A stretch of DNA of 64,000 nucleotides from Lineus longissimus (Eukaryota > Nemertea > Pilidiophora > Heteronemertea > Lineidae): assembly GCF_910592395.1 (NCBI RefSeq), contig NC_088315.1, positions 374,501 through 438,500 of the forward strand. The letters are read 5' to 3'. The notes beneath the pieces are model-generated. The model searched no databases. It was not told where the DNA came from and saw only the letters and a program-made list of their open reading frames with translations. The translations under genes and the position numbers were made by a program. The number at the start of each line of letters is the position of its first letter. The first letter of the stretch is position 1. Below, one piece after another: positions 34,901 to 48,300 of the stretch.

Positions 34901-37144
34901 GGGGATACTCACCCCGACAACGTTGATGTCACGGGTATTTAGTGTCATACTCTCATGAGTTGTGACAGACGCCTTGCTGTCATTATCGGCAGCAGAATCC
35001 TCAAACTGTGAGCCCAGCGGCTCGAGACCAAGACTGTTTGTGTCAAACTGCTCGCTGTCTTCGAACAGATTCTGTGCACACGTTGAAGTTATGTAGGCAG
35101 TAGAACCGTCTTCGAGTTGTACCGCTTGAAAGCCCTCTGAAAACATAATGGAATATTAGTGATGATCACATTTTTCAAGTTCTATTTCAATGTTTTCTGA
35201 CAGTTAGGAACGGGTCTTGACCAGGTAGGTTGCATATCATCACCATGACATCTAGACAGGACCGTGCCTTGAATATGAGCCCAAGCCAAGGTAACTTTTT
35301 TACGTTCAACAGATGTTTCAAAATCATATGAATCGATGAGAGTTTTCTATGTCCTCCTGACGTTCTGTCCTTGTCCTCTACCCAAGCCTGGCTACAGCCA
35401 ATCTGAGAAAGCCTGTGGACTTCATGTTACGTGGAGAAAGAAAATAGACAGGTACCTTTAGGTGTCGAGTGTATATAAGCGGTAGTTCCATCCTCCAATT
35501 GGACCGCTTGTCCCTCAACAAACTTCCCTGCACCAGGACCACAGATATCTGTAGCACCAGAGGTCAAGTCAGCATCAGATGGACTCATCACTGACTGATT
35601 GTCTCTTTTATCAACCATTGTCTGTACAATAGCTGTACTCCCATCTTCAAGCTGGACCGCTTGGCCTTCTATGAGTTTGCCATCTGGAAAGAAAGCAAAC
35701 GATGTTCTCACTCACATGTCTCTGGACTAACGAGCACACTGGGATAATGAGTCCCAGTTTGAACTGGGGTGTGCAAGACAATGGGTGATATGAATAAAGA
35801 CAAGTAAATGATTTTACTTCAGTTTTGTACAGAAAGGCCTAGTGTAAATGTACATGGGGTTTTCAGTAAAAGCAATTGCTAGTCTTTATTCATATCACCC
35901 AATATCTCTTACTTCCTACATAAACTTAACCCCTCCAACATGTAAATCATGACCATTTACCTTGCTGTATATAAGCTGTGGTTCCATCAGGGAGAGTAAT
36001 CGCCTGGAGGTCGGTCAGGTTTGCATCACCAGTCAATGCACTCGATGATGGGTTGTCAACACTGCTGTTTTGCTGCAAGAAATAAGTTTTTTTCATCAAG
36101 TCATAAGATCATATCAGATGTCCAATTCTGCTCAGCTGGGCTAGTCTAAGCACCAGCAGTTTGACCATTTCTTTCTACTCGGAACATTAGACTCAAGTGC
36201 CGCTGTGAAATACAATGTAAATACTCACCAAGACTGTTGCACAGTGCACATCAAAGACAGTTTTCAACCTATTAGTTCTGGCTCAGAACAGACAGACTGA
36301 AGCATGCATTTCTGCATAGACTGCTCAGTTTTTCAAGAGCAGCCCCATTTACATGCAACGAGGCAGATTATTGCCCTCTGTCATCGGGTTACTTTATAAC
36401 TTACACTTACAGACCCTAGTGATTCATACTACATGTAGCTCTCCTCATCAAAACAGTTCAACTTACTTGAGCTTGTAGCAACAGTCCAATCACCTCCTGC
36501 TCACTAGAGCCCTGACCTTGAACAGTCCCAACTGATAAAGATGACGATTGAGTATCAGGGACTTGTAACAAGGTTCCGCTGTCGACACTCCCTTGGGTGG
36601 CGATAATACCAGACTCCGGCACAGAGAGGATGGCCCCTTCATCCTGTCAAAGAAAGGATAGGTGCAGATCAGACGGTCGAGCGTGGTTTGATGAATCTAA
36701 CTTTGGATGTTTTCTTAGTTTGACGATATGGCATCTTATAGGCCTAGGCCTAGTGAAGAAATTGTAATTGTACGACTCAAACAGTGAAACAGAGGCTTTG
36801 TTCAAATAAAGACTTCATCATGGACTAAACATTTATCCGTCCTGAATATAGGCCTATTGTAAAGACTACGAGACTGAGAGCTGTCTTTTCTTCCAAACTC
36901 TGCTGTCTGTTTGGGACAGCACTGCAGCAGGTCTTCTTAGTGTCCTCACCTGCGGTATAGACAAAGCAGCTGCACTGGTGTCATCTAAATCCCCCACAGG
37001 TGAAAGTGTGGCAATATTATGATGTTCATCAGGGGATCCATCAACACCCGAGTCGTCCGTGGGAGAGACACCTTCATGAAGCAGCTGTTCTTCCATAGAT
37101 CCGGATGGAAGGTCCGACAGGTCCGATGGTCCAATATCGTCCAT
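31921..37144 (-). CDS. ZNF143: ZNF143/Staf-type seven-zinc-finger transcription activator (about 698 aa, 12 coding exons)
   Basis: ZNF143/ZNF76 (Staf) binds the SBS element and activates snRNA-type and many housekeeping promoters, and supports promoter looping. Exons: 37144-36950, 36643-36467, 36072-35961, 35683-35456, 35136-34913, 34709-34547, 34339-34196, 33997-33818, 33548-33321, 32935-32832, 32607-32437, 32091-31921. All are in phase. The N-terminal half carries four activation repeats of the type [12 protein letters not shown] (variants [36 protein letters not shown]), diagnostic of Staf. Seven C2H2 fingers run from about residue 331 to 540 (from [19 protein letters not shown] to [22 protein letters not shown]), with the HTGERP/HTGEKP linkers intact. 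A Gln/Ser-rich C-terminus ends GSMITFSS. The start is uncertain: ATG at 37191 is also in frame (MADIASNQCF), and a further upstream exon is possible. Human ZNF143 is 638 aa. Confidence 0.95.
35782..35901. mobile_element. Small MITE-like element in a ZNF143 intron
   Basis: A perfect 20-bp inverted repeat (TGGGTGATATGAATAAAGAC at the left, its complement at the right) bounds a 120-bp noncoding segment. It lies inside the intron between the exons ending at 35961 and starting at 35683. No clear target duplication is visible. Confidence 0.7.
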
Positions 37145-37237
37145 GACTGATTCGGAGTCTGTAAAACATTGATTAGAAGCGATATCAGCCATGAGACGGT
37201 TTCTATACACTTGATTGATGGTGCTGAAGGAATACAC

Positions 37238-38760
37238 TGTTTGAGTGTTTCATAGCAGACGACGCATTTTGTACACATTTTTACCAGGCAACTTGGCCAG
37301 CAACACAGAGCCACCATCTTGAAAATCATTGTTTGGACGCAGTATGTGATGAAACCAATCAGTTATCGACAACATTCGCAACCAATCTTTCCTTTCTCCG
37401 GCTCATTTTGAAGACAGATGACCGATGAAGTTGGAGATGCATTTCTTCTCGTATCACGATTCAGATTCTCGGAGAATTCTGGGAAAACTTACCCAAAAAC
37501 CCTTGCTCTGCTAGACCGCCATGCAATGCACGAATACAATTTTATGTGCACATGTATTATCATGTTCGTCATTAGAAAACCTATGTGATGTCTTGGTTTA
37601 TACAGCTTCTAGGCCGACTTCCGCCTTGCCCAATATCTTCTGTCGATAGATGGCAGGGCAATTGGGAATGGATAGTTTGGCGCGATTTTCAAATCCGACC
37701 ATGAGAATGGTGAAATGAATTTACCATGATGAATTCAGATTTTACCATGGTGAATCTGAGATCTTTTTCTTTTAGTTCTATGTTTAGTTCTAGTTATTTA
37801 ATCCGCAGACCTCCGGAGGGGAATTTAAGGCGGATGGGTTTCAGAGTTGCGCTAGTGATTGGGTTCTGAATGTTATTGTTAAGCTACAGTTTCTGATTCT
37901 AAGATATTGTGAAACATTATTCCAAGTCGGGATTGTTCTCGGAATGCATGAGTTCTTAAAACTGTAAGGGATCGAAGAGAACCATTCACCCCGGATTTCT
38001 CAGGATGACTGTATAGATGTATAATCAATAATTAGGAAACTGATTTTGACAAGTCTTCACTCTATGTCACTGTCACTGTCCTTTTGAACCGCTGCACGAA
38101 AAAATGCCTTGTTTATTATTAATAGACAAGGATTACCTCATTAATTTCTCGCTACAAAAAATTGCCGAATGATTACACGAACTTGAATTATGGTCATACC
38201 CAAGCCTCAAGCTCAAGCTGGAAAGAGCCTCCCTAGCTCCCCTGCCGTTGGCCATCCATACTACATCGTACGCACATAAAACGTCCACACAGGAGTAATG
38301 GATCGTCAAATCTTACTGTATATAAGGGTCTTACTGGGTAGTATAGTAGTAAGATAAACCACAGATTAAACCAGGTTCATGCTTGCTTTGACTTGATGAA
38401 GGGAGGGAGCTGGTTCAGGGGTTCCAGCTGTAAATCGTCCCCCGCCCTAAAAACGGGCGAGATTTTTTATTTTAAGCAATTGCCTAGTTCCAACTTCCAA
38501 GCTCAGATGGCAGCACCCTGCCAGTCACGAAAAGACTGACACATTGCATGGTCAATTCACATCCTCCAAGAAGGAAAGACAACAGACTGTTAGAATAAGA
38601 AATGGTTGTGTCGCTTCATCAAAAAGATGATGAAGACAATGTCACAACCTCCCCGAGTACCAATTATCAAAGTTGATGATATTTTCCGTATTTTTTTTTC
38701 GCGCTGGGCGGGTATCTCTACCATGAAACGAACAACATACATGTACTGATCTATGATATG
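37238..38760. other. Intergenic, ZNF143 promoter side, no gene recognised
   Basis: The interval holds the presumed promoter and 5' leader of ZNF143 and the 3' flank of the guanylate cyclase gene. No conserved exon is visible. A minus-strand TTCCCAGAATTC at 37485-37474 resembles half of the Staf-binding element. Confidence 0.5.
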
Positions 38761-38767
38761 CCAACAT

Positions 38768-38773
38768 TTTATT
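38768..38773 (-). promoter_or_regulatory. Candidate polyadenylation signal of the guanylate cyclase gene
   Basis: AATAAA on the minus strand lies about 540 nt after the proposed stop codon. It fits a single terminal exon but does not exclude an extra 3' exon. Confidence 0.4.
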
Positions 38774-39310
38774 CAAGATTTCATTCACCAGACTACGGTG
38801 CTGTACAAAGTTCAAGATCAAAAGTGAAAGTTATAGTACTTGGAGACGAATTCATCTGGTGTGCCAGACTTATTTCCACGTCACATCTTCCACATGGCAA
38901 AACGCAGGTCGTTTACTCCTGACTATATACTCCAGAGACAATCCATTCGTCATCCTGAACTCATGTAGGGGAGAGACAAGCTGAGTCGCTGCGTTGGGAG
39001 TGTAGTCTCATCGGAAATGTAAAGAATTTTAAGTCACTGGTTCGAGGCTGTATGCAATCCATTGTAAGCATTGGTTTCGGTTTGGGGACTGAAAGCGTTA
39101 TAAAGGTACTATGAAAGCTAAGATGACCGAAGCAATTGAGGACAATCTCTGTCATCGTTCTACAGATTGAAAGGGATTATCGGTTTTGTAGTGTCCAGAA
39201 GGCCCTTGTTACACATACTAATTCAGTGATATGGATAGCATTATATGTTATGTTATGTATGATGATCGATAGCTTCTTGATTTTTTGTCGATGAAGCCCT
39301 CCAGGACTAC

Positions 39311-42300
39311 TTACGGTGACGTTGCTGGCTCTGCCGGGGCCTTAGTTATTTTCTCTTCTGGTCTTGACTGTAGTAATTTCACTTTCTGCTCAATATCTGG
39401 GTCCGTCTTCCTCCCCACCAACCAGTAAGTCTTCATCTCACCTTTGCCCTGAAGTGATAAAAGAAAGCCGACCATGAGAAATAAGACTGGTCACACCTGA
39501 GGGGAACGGCCCCAACCTCTCTGGGCATTGTCTACCTTTCCTAGGGTAGGCTGACAAGAAACTCGTCTCTGATTAGAGCATGACCCTTGTGCATCGTATG
39601 TTCAATCCCGGTATCTGCATTACAGCAAAGGCGATGTCTTGACCCGGGTCTGGACAAGGGGCAATTTCTACGTATTTTTACTGATTTTGAACTTTCGCAC
39701 GCAAGAAGAACGACCCAGACGCAGCTACGCTGCAAGGTAAAAATCATACTTCTTTCCTCGATGTTCAGTAGGTTTATAATTGCCCACTCGATACCAGATA
39801 CGTACGGAATCTGATAGGTTATCTTTACCAGGCTCCACATAAAACATTCAGCAGTATAGGTAGCCCATTGGAGGCCCCAGGAAATGTGACTCAAACTTTA
39901 ACTAGGCCTTTGCGGACGGGACGATCACATCCTGTTCTGTATGAGCAGAAGAAGGATGTCTTTCACCATCCAGTGACACTTGGACTAACGACTGAAGATA
40001 TCAGCATTGGTTCTACTCTCAAAAGGTGAGTCTCTATTTGGGCTTGCATTATCAACGTGTTTTCTCACTTAGTTTTTAAATCTCCCCGGCTTGAACTGAA
40101 ATGGAGAAGTCGTGGGAACATTTTCACTAGAGACGTTGAAGACAAAAACGAAAAATGCTAGATTTGTGGCCCAAGTCCCTAGCCAGTCAGTTTCCACGCC
40201 CTTCTTGTAAACCTTGACTGCTCGCACCAGTTTATTGATAATGCCGTCCATTGTTTAACATGACATTTTCCTGTCGGTGTCCAAGTGATTTCAGCTTGCT
40301 GCTGACGACACTACCGTGACTTCATACCTAGGCCTATTGAAGTCAACGAAGCCACTATTCAAATTCGTGATGTGATCGCAATCGTGAGATGTTTTCCCGC
40401 TCGGCTTATCTTAGCTGCTGATGCTAATAAGGGGCTCGGGATCTTGTTAGTTAGTTTCGCAGTGGGTGGCACAAGTCGAAACCTGATAAATATTGAAAAT
40501 AATCAATCTGATGTATCACACTTGCGATAAGACTCTTTTAAGGTCTAAACTAGAATGTAAATACTTTATTCTCGGTTTTAAACGACCAGTCCGTTGGCCA
40601 TGCCTCAATCCACGATTACAATACTCCACAGCCACATCCTCATGTTCAAACGAAAAGATTCTCGCATCGTCATCACCAATATTGTCATTTCTAATTTGAA
40701 TTGTCTTGAAGTGTAGAACCAATTAACACGCATGGAAAGAGCAACTGAACAAATAAGGAACAAAGACTCGTGTTATTTCAGTGTGGCCTACTTCGACCAT
40801 TTGACATCATAATTTCTTTGCATATTATGTAGGCCTATGCCTATGTTCATCACTGCTTCAGTTTGACGTTTGACGTTGCAGAACTTGAGGCTAAGAGCCA
40901 ACCAGACTTTTGCCGGTATAAGTGCATGGTAGAAATGATTGTCCCTAATTAGAATGAGCAGGTCAGTTTGTGTATGTTAGATCAAGATAAGATGTGTTGG
41001 GTGCGGATACTAACTGAACTTGACCAAACAGAACGTAATCTTAAAGATGCAACATTGCAATCAAGGGATGCACTCTACATCCTGTAGGACTGACCCAATG
41101 TCGACCTAAAAGTGTCATGAATTTCTGTTAGATAATAAAAATAACTTGGCTACCACGTAGGCCGACTTCAGAATGTCTTCTTGGTAGACCAGCAAGTGAT
41201 TGACTTTTTTGCGATGAAAGTGATTAAGACATCTCTGTTGTTACACTCAATTCCTTGAAAAACGGCTTGTAAACACAGTAAGGGGGAAACTTCAAGACCA
41301 TAACTTACTGAAGTACATCACGACTAATGGTGATTTCTCAGAAAAGATGCTGTGTTATATTGGTCTATAGGTCACCTTCAAAATCAGCAGAACAGTTCAT
41401 ACACTCACTACACAGTAAAACGGAGCATGATGACTCTCTATGTGTTACAATGGCATTTTAAGTAATAGTAGGCCTATTTATTTTTCTTGGCTTTCTTTTG
41501 TGTTCCTTTATCTTTCTCCTATATTAAGAACATATCTGGTTCTTTTCAAAGGACAATGGGTGTCGTGTTTCTGACAACCCACACTGACGACCCCCCTTGA
41601 AGACGCTTTCGTCATTTACCATTGGGTTGTTCGCTACAGTTGGCAGTGTTCCACTTGTCGCTTGAGAATCCAGGATATCAATCCTCCTGCGACATGCGAT
41701 CCTGACCAACTTATACCGCAAAAGTTTTGAACAAGTTCATCATGGTAGGCCTAAATTGTCGCAGTTACCCCAACAGTTCCCTCAAATCTAAGATTCTTTT
41801 TATTCCAGCAAAAAATGGAAAGAGCTGTTGTCTACCTCATTTCCTTCTGCCTAGCAATGCTCATCGCCAGTCTGCAGGCTGACGGTTACCAAACCAGGGG
41901 TTATGGCATGTGCACCAATATTGAGTACCACTACATGTCGCCAGCACTACAAACCCGTTACCAGTGTCAGATGTTTAAGCGGATCATGGATGAGATAGAG
42001 AGTGACAGGCTACATTCGGAGAACGTACTCAGCCATTTACAAACGTAAGGTGCAAGCAAACATTTCAGACATCAGATTTCCTTTAATCGATCGAACAAAA
42101 AGTGGGCATCACTCCCGGTGATCGACCTAGCTTCTTCTAAGACATCCAATTGGTGATATCAATAGCCAAGCTATACGAATGACACAGATGGCGGGAGAGC
42201 TTCTTTTAGGTTTTGAAGAATCATTACTTTGCCAGCATATCCTTCAACTACTCGTATAAATTATCACTTATATTACTTCTACTGTAGTTACAGTCACAAC

Positions 42301-45300
42301 CACGGAGCACATGCTCAAGGTTCATTCCACTGGCGCCTATGAAACCACACTCATACACTTTCCCGATCCTCTTTCCAGGCAAATGTATTCGATTGACCAG
42401 AAGATCGACACCATGAAGTCGGGAATTACCGAAGATATCTATGAATCCCGTGCGATGAGGGACTACCCAAGGGACTTCCCGAGAGCCAGCGGTAACATTA
42501 TCAGCTTCCAGAATAACAGAGATGTGCCGCTCCTTGAAGGTGAGCAATTGGTTGGTTCCCAGGGACTCGCTGAGAATTCACTCGGGGGTCACCTTGTATG
42601 ATGAGCTACGCAGGGTGACTCTGTTCCTTGGGGCGTTGCCCGTTGTTCCTCGTGACTCTGTTCCTTAGGGCGTTGCCCGTTGTTCCTCGTGACTCTGTTC
42701 CTTTGGGCGTTGCCCGTTGTTCCTCGTGACTCAGTATTGAGAGTCAATCTCAGTGCCCTGATGTCAGGCCGGGCGATCTTGTTAATGATGATCCTGGTAA
42801 TGGGTTTCTTTTGTGTCTTGCGATTGTCCACCACTGCCGCTACGTTGGTCTTAATGATTTTAAAGAAGCAGTTTTGATCTGAGGTTTTTTTTTTACAGAT
42901 TGCTCCGACCTCTACGAGTACGGCGTAAGAATATCAGGAGTCTACCCAATCAGGATCAAGGACGGCTCCATTGTCATGGTCTATTGCGATATGGAGTCGA
43001 ATGGGGGCGGCTGGACGGTCATACAAAATCGCATTAACGGCCAGGTCAATTTCTCAAGAAATTGGGAGGAGTACACCCACGGATTTGGTAATCCGAACAG
43101 CGAATACTGGCTTGGGAATACTCATTTGAACAAGCTGACAATTTCACGGAATTACACTTTAAGGATCGACTTGGGAGACTGGGAGAACGGTACTTCATAT
43201 GCCGAGTATACCAACTTTAGAGTGGAGGGCATTGAGGAGAACTTTCGGTTGTATATTAGTGGATATAGAGGCACCGCGGAAGACTCCTTTAAAAGTTACC
43301 ACAACGGGATGCAGTTCAGTACTCCGGACAGCGACAACGACCTGTGGTTTGGACACTGTGCTGAGAAAGATGGGGCAGGCTGGTGGTACCGGGGTTGTGG
43401 CTATTCGTCTCTGAATGGCCGTTATTATCGCATGGGCAAGATCCCTCTTGGACCTGATGGCGTGGTGAACCGTGGGGTGCTGTGGCACTCGTGGAAACAA
43501 GACTATCTCTATTCGTTGAAGAACACAAACATGAAAATTCGGAGGAAACGAAAGCCTTGAAGGGTCAATGTGCTCTGTTTGGCCATGTTGTTTTTTATAA
43601 GAAATCTTCTGGTTGGAAATCCAGTATCTTTTTGGTAGGACGGTATTTTTAGGGTTGGTATAAAAATCTAAGGTACCGTATATTGAATGTTGGGAAGACG
43701 AGCAGGATTTAGAGAGCGTGCTGTTTATCGTTAATTGTAAACATAGTCCATTAGATGAAAAGAAAGGCTTAAATTATCGCCTGGACGTTTCGAGTATACT
43801 TTAGGCCCGTTTAATATCTCTGAGTGTTTCAGCTGCAAAACCTTACCTTCACATTACCCGTCCCTCTATACACCGTCACATAGTCATCTCCCTGAAGACA
43901 ATGGTTACAAGGCTCGCTCACATGGACGAGGCCTGCCTGAAATTGGATCAGTCAATTTTCTTCATGAATACGTTCTCATTCGTTTTCATAAGGTATATCA
44001 AAGTATAGTTGTTGACCTTACGCAACTAATCATGAACTGGCTTCTTTGGAGTTGTATAAGATGAAACGTATGATGATATGTACAGCATGAAGAAAAGCTA
44101 ACATGAAGACTGTAAGGTTTGATATTTTAGATCCGGACGACAGATTACTGTTCACAACAGAAGCACTGATGTCTTAGTAGCTTCATTCGTGACAGAGAAA
44201 CCATCAACAAAATAAAATAGTTATGTAATCATTACAGCATTTGTGATTTTGGTGTATTCGATCACAGCACGTCTGAACAAAATCCACGTTGTCTTAAAGC
44301 ACGGTGATATGGGACCCTGTAGCTTCATCCTGAGCTTCAGTGCCTTCTTTTCCACTCAGTATTGATTTCGACCTCTCTTAGTAATGCTGGCAAGGGTACG
44401 AGCATGCAACGGACCCTGGTTTGTGAGGATGCTGTAGCTCATGGACACCGTGTGTTGAGAAACTGCTCAGTTACAACATCTCTTGTTTATCGAGAAAGGA
44501 CGGCATGACAAACATATATCTACCCTGCTATAGGACTGCATCCTGGAAGCTGTATTGACCGTATCACCAAAGAGACAATACTGTGGCATCTTCTTTCCCA
44601 CGACTCCTGCTACCACGCCACCTGTGTGCATCCCTGAAGAAGAAAAAAAAGTAATGAGCCAAGCTCACAACACCTTTTTGTTAAGACTAGACACCATGTA
44701 AGACTGTATTGTCTAGAGCTTCTTTTAAATTCTACAGTCGCTATCTACACAGGTTACAGAATACCGAGTATGAGTATGAGCTATGTCGTAGGTGTGTATC
44801 TTTTCATACCATAAGGCAGGATCTAACACCTTCACAGCGGTGTCTTGTCTTCTAACCATGATATATGGCAACATTAAGAAACATGAGATTTCTTAGTACC
44901 TATTTGCACCATCAACGACTTGCCAGGATTGGAAGGATCATCAAGGGAACATATCTGCTTGGTCAAATCTAATGCAAGGCCTGCAACATTCGTTGCATGG
45001 TTTGGCGTCCAATCTGGAACCCCTCCTGCTACCATATACACAGCATCACCAAGAGTTTCAACCTGAAATTAGGGTCAGATTCAGAATTTTGTTGATTAGG
45101 CAAAGTGTGCAAGGAAGTATGGGTGATGCATTGTTCCATTGTTTTCTAGACTGGTCCAAATCTCGGTTTTATTACACGTGATCAGAAAACACCGGAGAGC
45201 TTGGCTTCTGCTACGTACAGCAGGAACCAACAACGACCTACGAAACTGATCAGAAAATCTATGGAACGTGGGAATCCGCCGCCAATGTATGTAGTCAAAT

Positions 45301-48300
45301 CAGACCTTAGTTCTTTTTTTGCGAATAAGGTTCCTGGTGAATTCACGAAAGTAATACATTTAGTATTTGCAGATTATTTTGTATTCGAAAGATGTTCATC
45401 GTCCGAGTGAACATAATTTATTGTTAGTGTAAACATTGAAAGTCTCTTACTGATGATGGATGAAGGTATGAAGTGTGGCCAGTCACGAAGACAGCCAGAT
45501 ATTAGGATTGATGACCACGGCATGAATCAATGAATAGTGCAAAGACTCGTTCAGTCATTCCTTAAACGTCTTAATCTTGAACAGAACGAACAGTAAGACC
45601 GAGGCCGCGATGTAAAATTGACGTGGGAGCTACATAGATGCCACGGTGGATTTTTTTTCTTAAATACTAAAATGGGAAAAAATTCAAAAACATTCTTTTT
45701 TCTCTTTATCTTGTTTTTTCAAGGATATCGGAGAGATTATTTCATTTCCCAAAAAAACAAAAAAAAACTTTATTTATTTTTTCCCCAACACGTAATTGTA
45801 TTTCATTTCATATCCAATTTGGAAAATGATAAAAATTCGATAAAAAACTTCTTTCTCCAACATAAAAGTTATAGGCAACCCAACATAGAATATAAAATCT
45901 ATTGGCACGTGTAGAGAGATAAGGCCAAAAAACTGTGTTTCACCATTTGACATGACGTATTAAGAACGAGCAGTTGTCCAATCTCACCTTGAACACGTCA
46001 TACTTGTCTGATACAGTGTCGAAGAGAGTGAACATGGAGCTGATCACCTGCACTGCTTCCATGGGCGGGACCTTGGCAAACAAACCCGTGAAGCCGATCA
46101 AATAGCTAAACATGATTGTCACCTCCCGAAAGATCTTAAAAACAAGAGAAAAAAAACGCTGTAAATAATTGATGAACTTCATGACTACATGTACGAGTGT
46201 GGGGAATAGATTCGTGAAACAAAGACATTCCCGATCTTTTCATCAACAAATTTTAGAGGCGTGAAATGCACTACTTTCACCCTTCAATTTCAACACACAC
46301 AAAAGATCTCTCGGGTCTATTGTTCCTGGCATCAATTCTTCACATTAATCGACCAATCTATTTGGCACCGCGGTATTTTAACGACTTTGAACTGATATTA
46401 CCTGACAAGTGTTCATCGGATTCTCTCCATTCTTGAGCTTGACGGCGATCGACTTGGGAATCATTGAGTATAACAGCGACTCACTCTGATGCTTCAAGTG
46501 GTCGAGCTTTGTAACAGTCTCCTCAATCTGTTTACTCTTCTCGATTTGCTACAAAGGAAAGAAGCACCCATGGAATGAACTTTAAAACAAGCAAGCAAAC
46601 TTGGTCAAACTAAACATATTCAGCCAAATTCTGGAGGGAGAACTGATATTTCAAGTTAGTTCTCAGTAGAAATCTGTTCTTACTTTATCACTGGCCAAGA
46701 AATACCGGCATCAAATATGGACATTCACACATTTCAAACATATTTTGAAATCCCCTGAAGCATTGGGAGACCAGAACTGGATCAGGTGTCAAGCATCATT
46801 TTGTTTCATCAAAGAATCATAAAAAAAGATTTCCACAGGAGCTCGGATATGCTCTTGGCATAACCTTTAGATATAACATGATACCACTGTCGTACCTTTT
46901 CTATAGAATATTCTAAGGTTGAGGCATGCTGCCATCCTGCAAGAACCATATCGCGACTGTTGTCGTGCATATTCAAATCGTTGATGTAGAGACCCACTTC
47001 CTGCATCTCTTTTATATTTCCCAGCCTTGAGAAAGAAAAATATCAAGCATCAGAGTTAATGGTAAAGCAGAGGAGCATTCGGCAGAACAATGTATCTTAC
47101 ATGACATACACTGTGAAGAGTTGTCAAAGTTATGAAACTTGATCGGCCCCTTATACATCCCTCATGGCCGTGGTTTTATTTTGAAAGTTGGAGATTCTGT
47201 TTTCCCTGGGTTGATCCAGGTAGGGTTATAAGATGTCCAAGGTTGGTCACTAGCTGTAAGCTGACCTCGGTTCACTTATACATATAGAATGTGACGTCCC
47301 TTTAGTTTCCCGTTTCCTGTCATAGAAACTACTAATGACACAGGATGTCAATATAATCCAGAATCACTATCCTTAGTTCCTTTGCTTGTCACGTACTTCA
47401 GCCATATATCAGCCATTCAGTACGGTTAAAAGGAGATTGCCCGGTAATTATCTCATATTAAAGGCTCTCAATGGCACAACAGTCACAACAAAAAGTAAAT
47501 GTTCAGAAACGACCTCTCTCCTGAATAACATGCTATCATTAGAATGGTTCTTTGGAGGATGATGTATTTGGTAACATCGATTTTTTTTCTCAATCGTTTA
47601 CGACTACAATCGTCAATAGATCTTACTTTCATTGATGGCTGTTTAGCGATTGAATGGAAGCAACACGGCTATTAAAGCAAAAGATACGATGCTAAGAGCA
47701 CTCAACTACACGGCAAAGATCACTTCACAGGTGAAGAGCTTTTAATAGAAGTATGACGGTGGGTTTTCACCCAAAAATACATTAATGGTTATAGATGATC
47801 GGACTAAATGATGTCGGCATGGATGGATCAATTGGAATCGTAACAGCCGAATAACGAGCAATAACACTGCTGATGTGACAATGAGGTTTAAACTGCAATT
47901 GTTGGGTGACAAGGCTCTGAAGATGCTTTTCAATCTACTTAAGACTTATGATACAACGGGCTACTTTAATCTGCTTCACCGTGAGACGTTCGACAATGTT
48001 ACTTACAGTGGATTGCAGAGGAAAGCCATTGCATTCCATTTTTCAATAAACTTCATCTGGCCCCTGAGGATTAGCTCGGTACGTTTATTACTGCGTTCAG
48101 CCTTCTTCAGGGGTTTCTGTTTTGTACTTAAGTCTACTGCTTCTAGTTCAAACACCACTCGCTGCAGGCAAAATAGCTGAAAGAACAATGAAGATGAAGA
48201 TGCGCTGTCAGGATGTCAACATAGAAAAAGACCCGGGGGAAAAGGCCATTGGGAGCTCGATCGTGTTTCATTAAAGGCGAAAGCAAGCCCGGAAGAACCT

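Noticed and set aside
42283-42378. Earlier acceptor (ACTGTAG or TTACAG) for fibrinogen-related exon 2
   Set aside because: Both choices put an in-frame stop shortly after the junction; the acceptor at 42378 keeps the frame open.
43195-43500. Antisense open frames over the fibrinogen domain
   Set aside because: Shadow frames of a strongly conserved coding exon.
45618-45914. 98-codon plus-strand frame, Lys/Phe-rich
   Set aside because: Encoded by A/T-rich low-complexity DNA in an intron of the cyclase gene.
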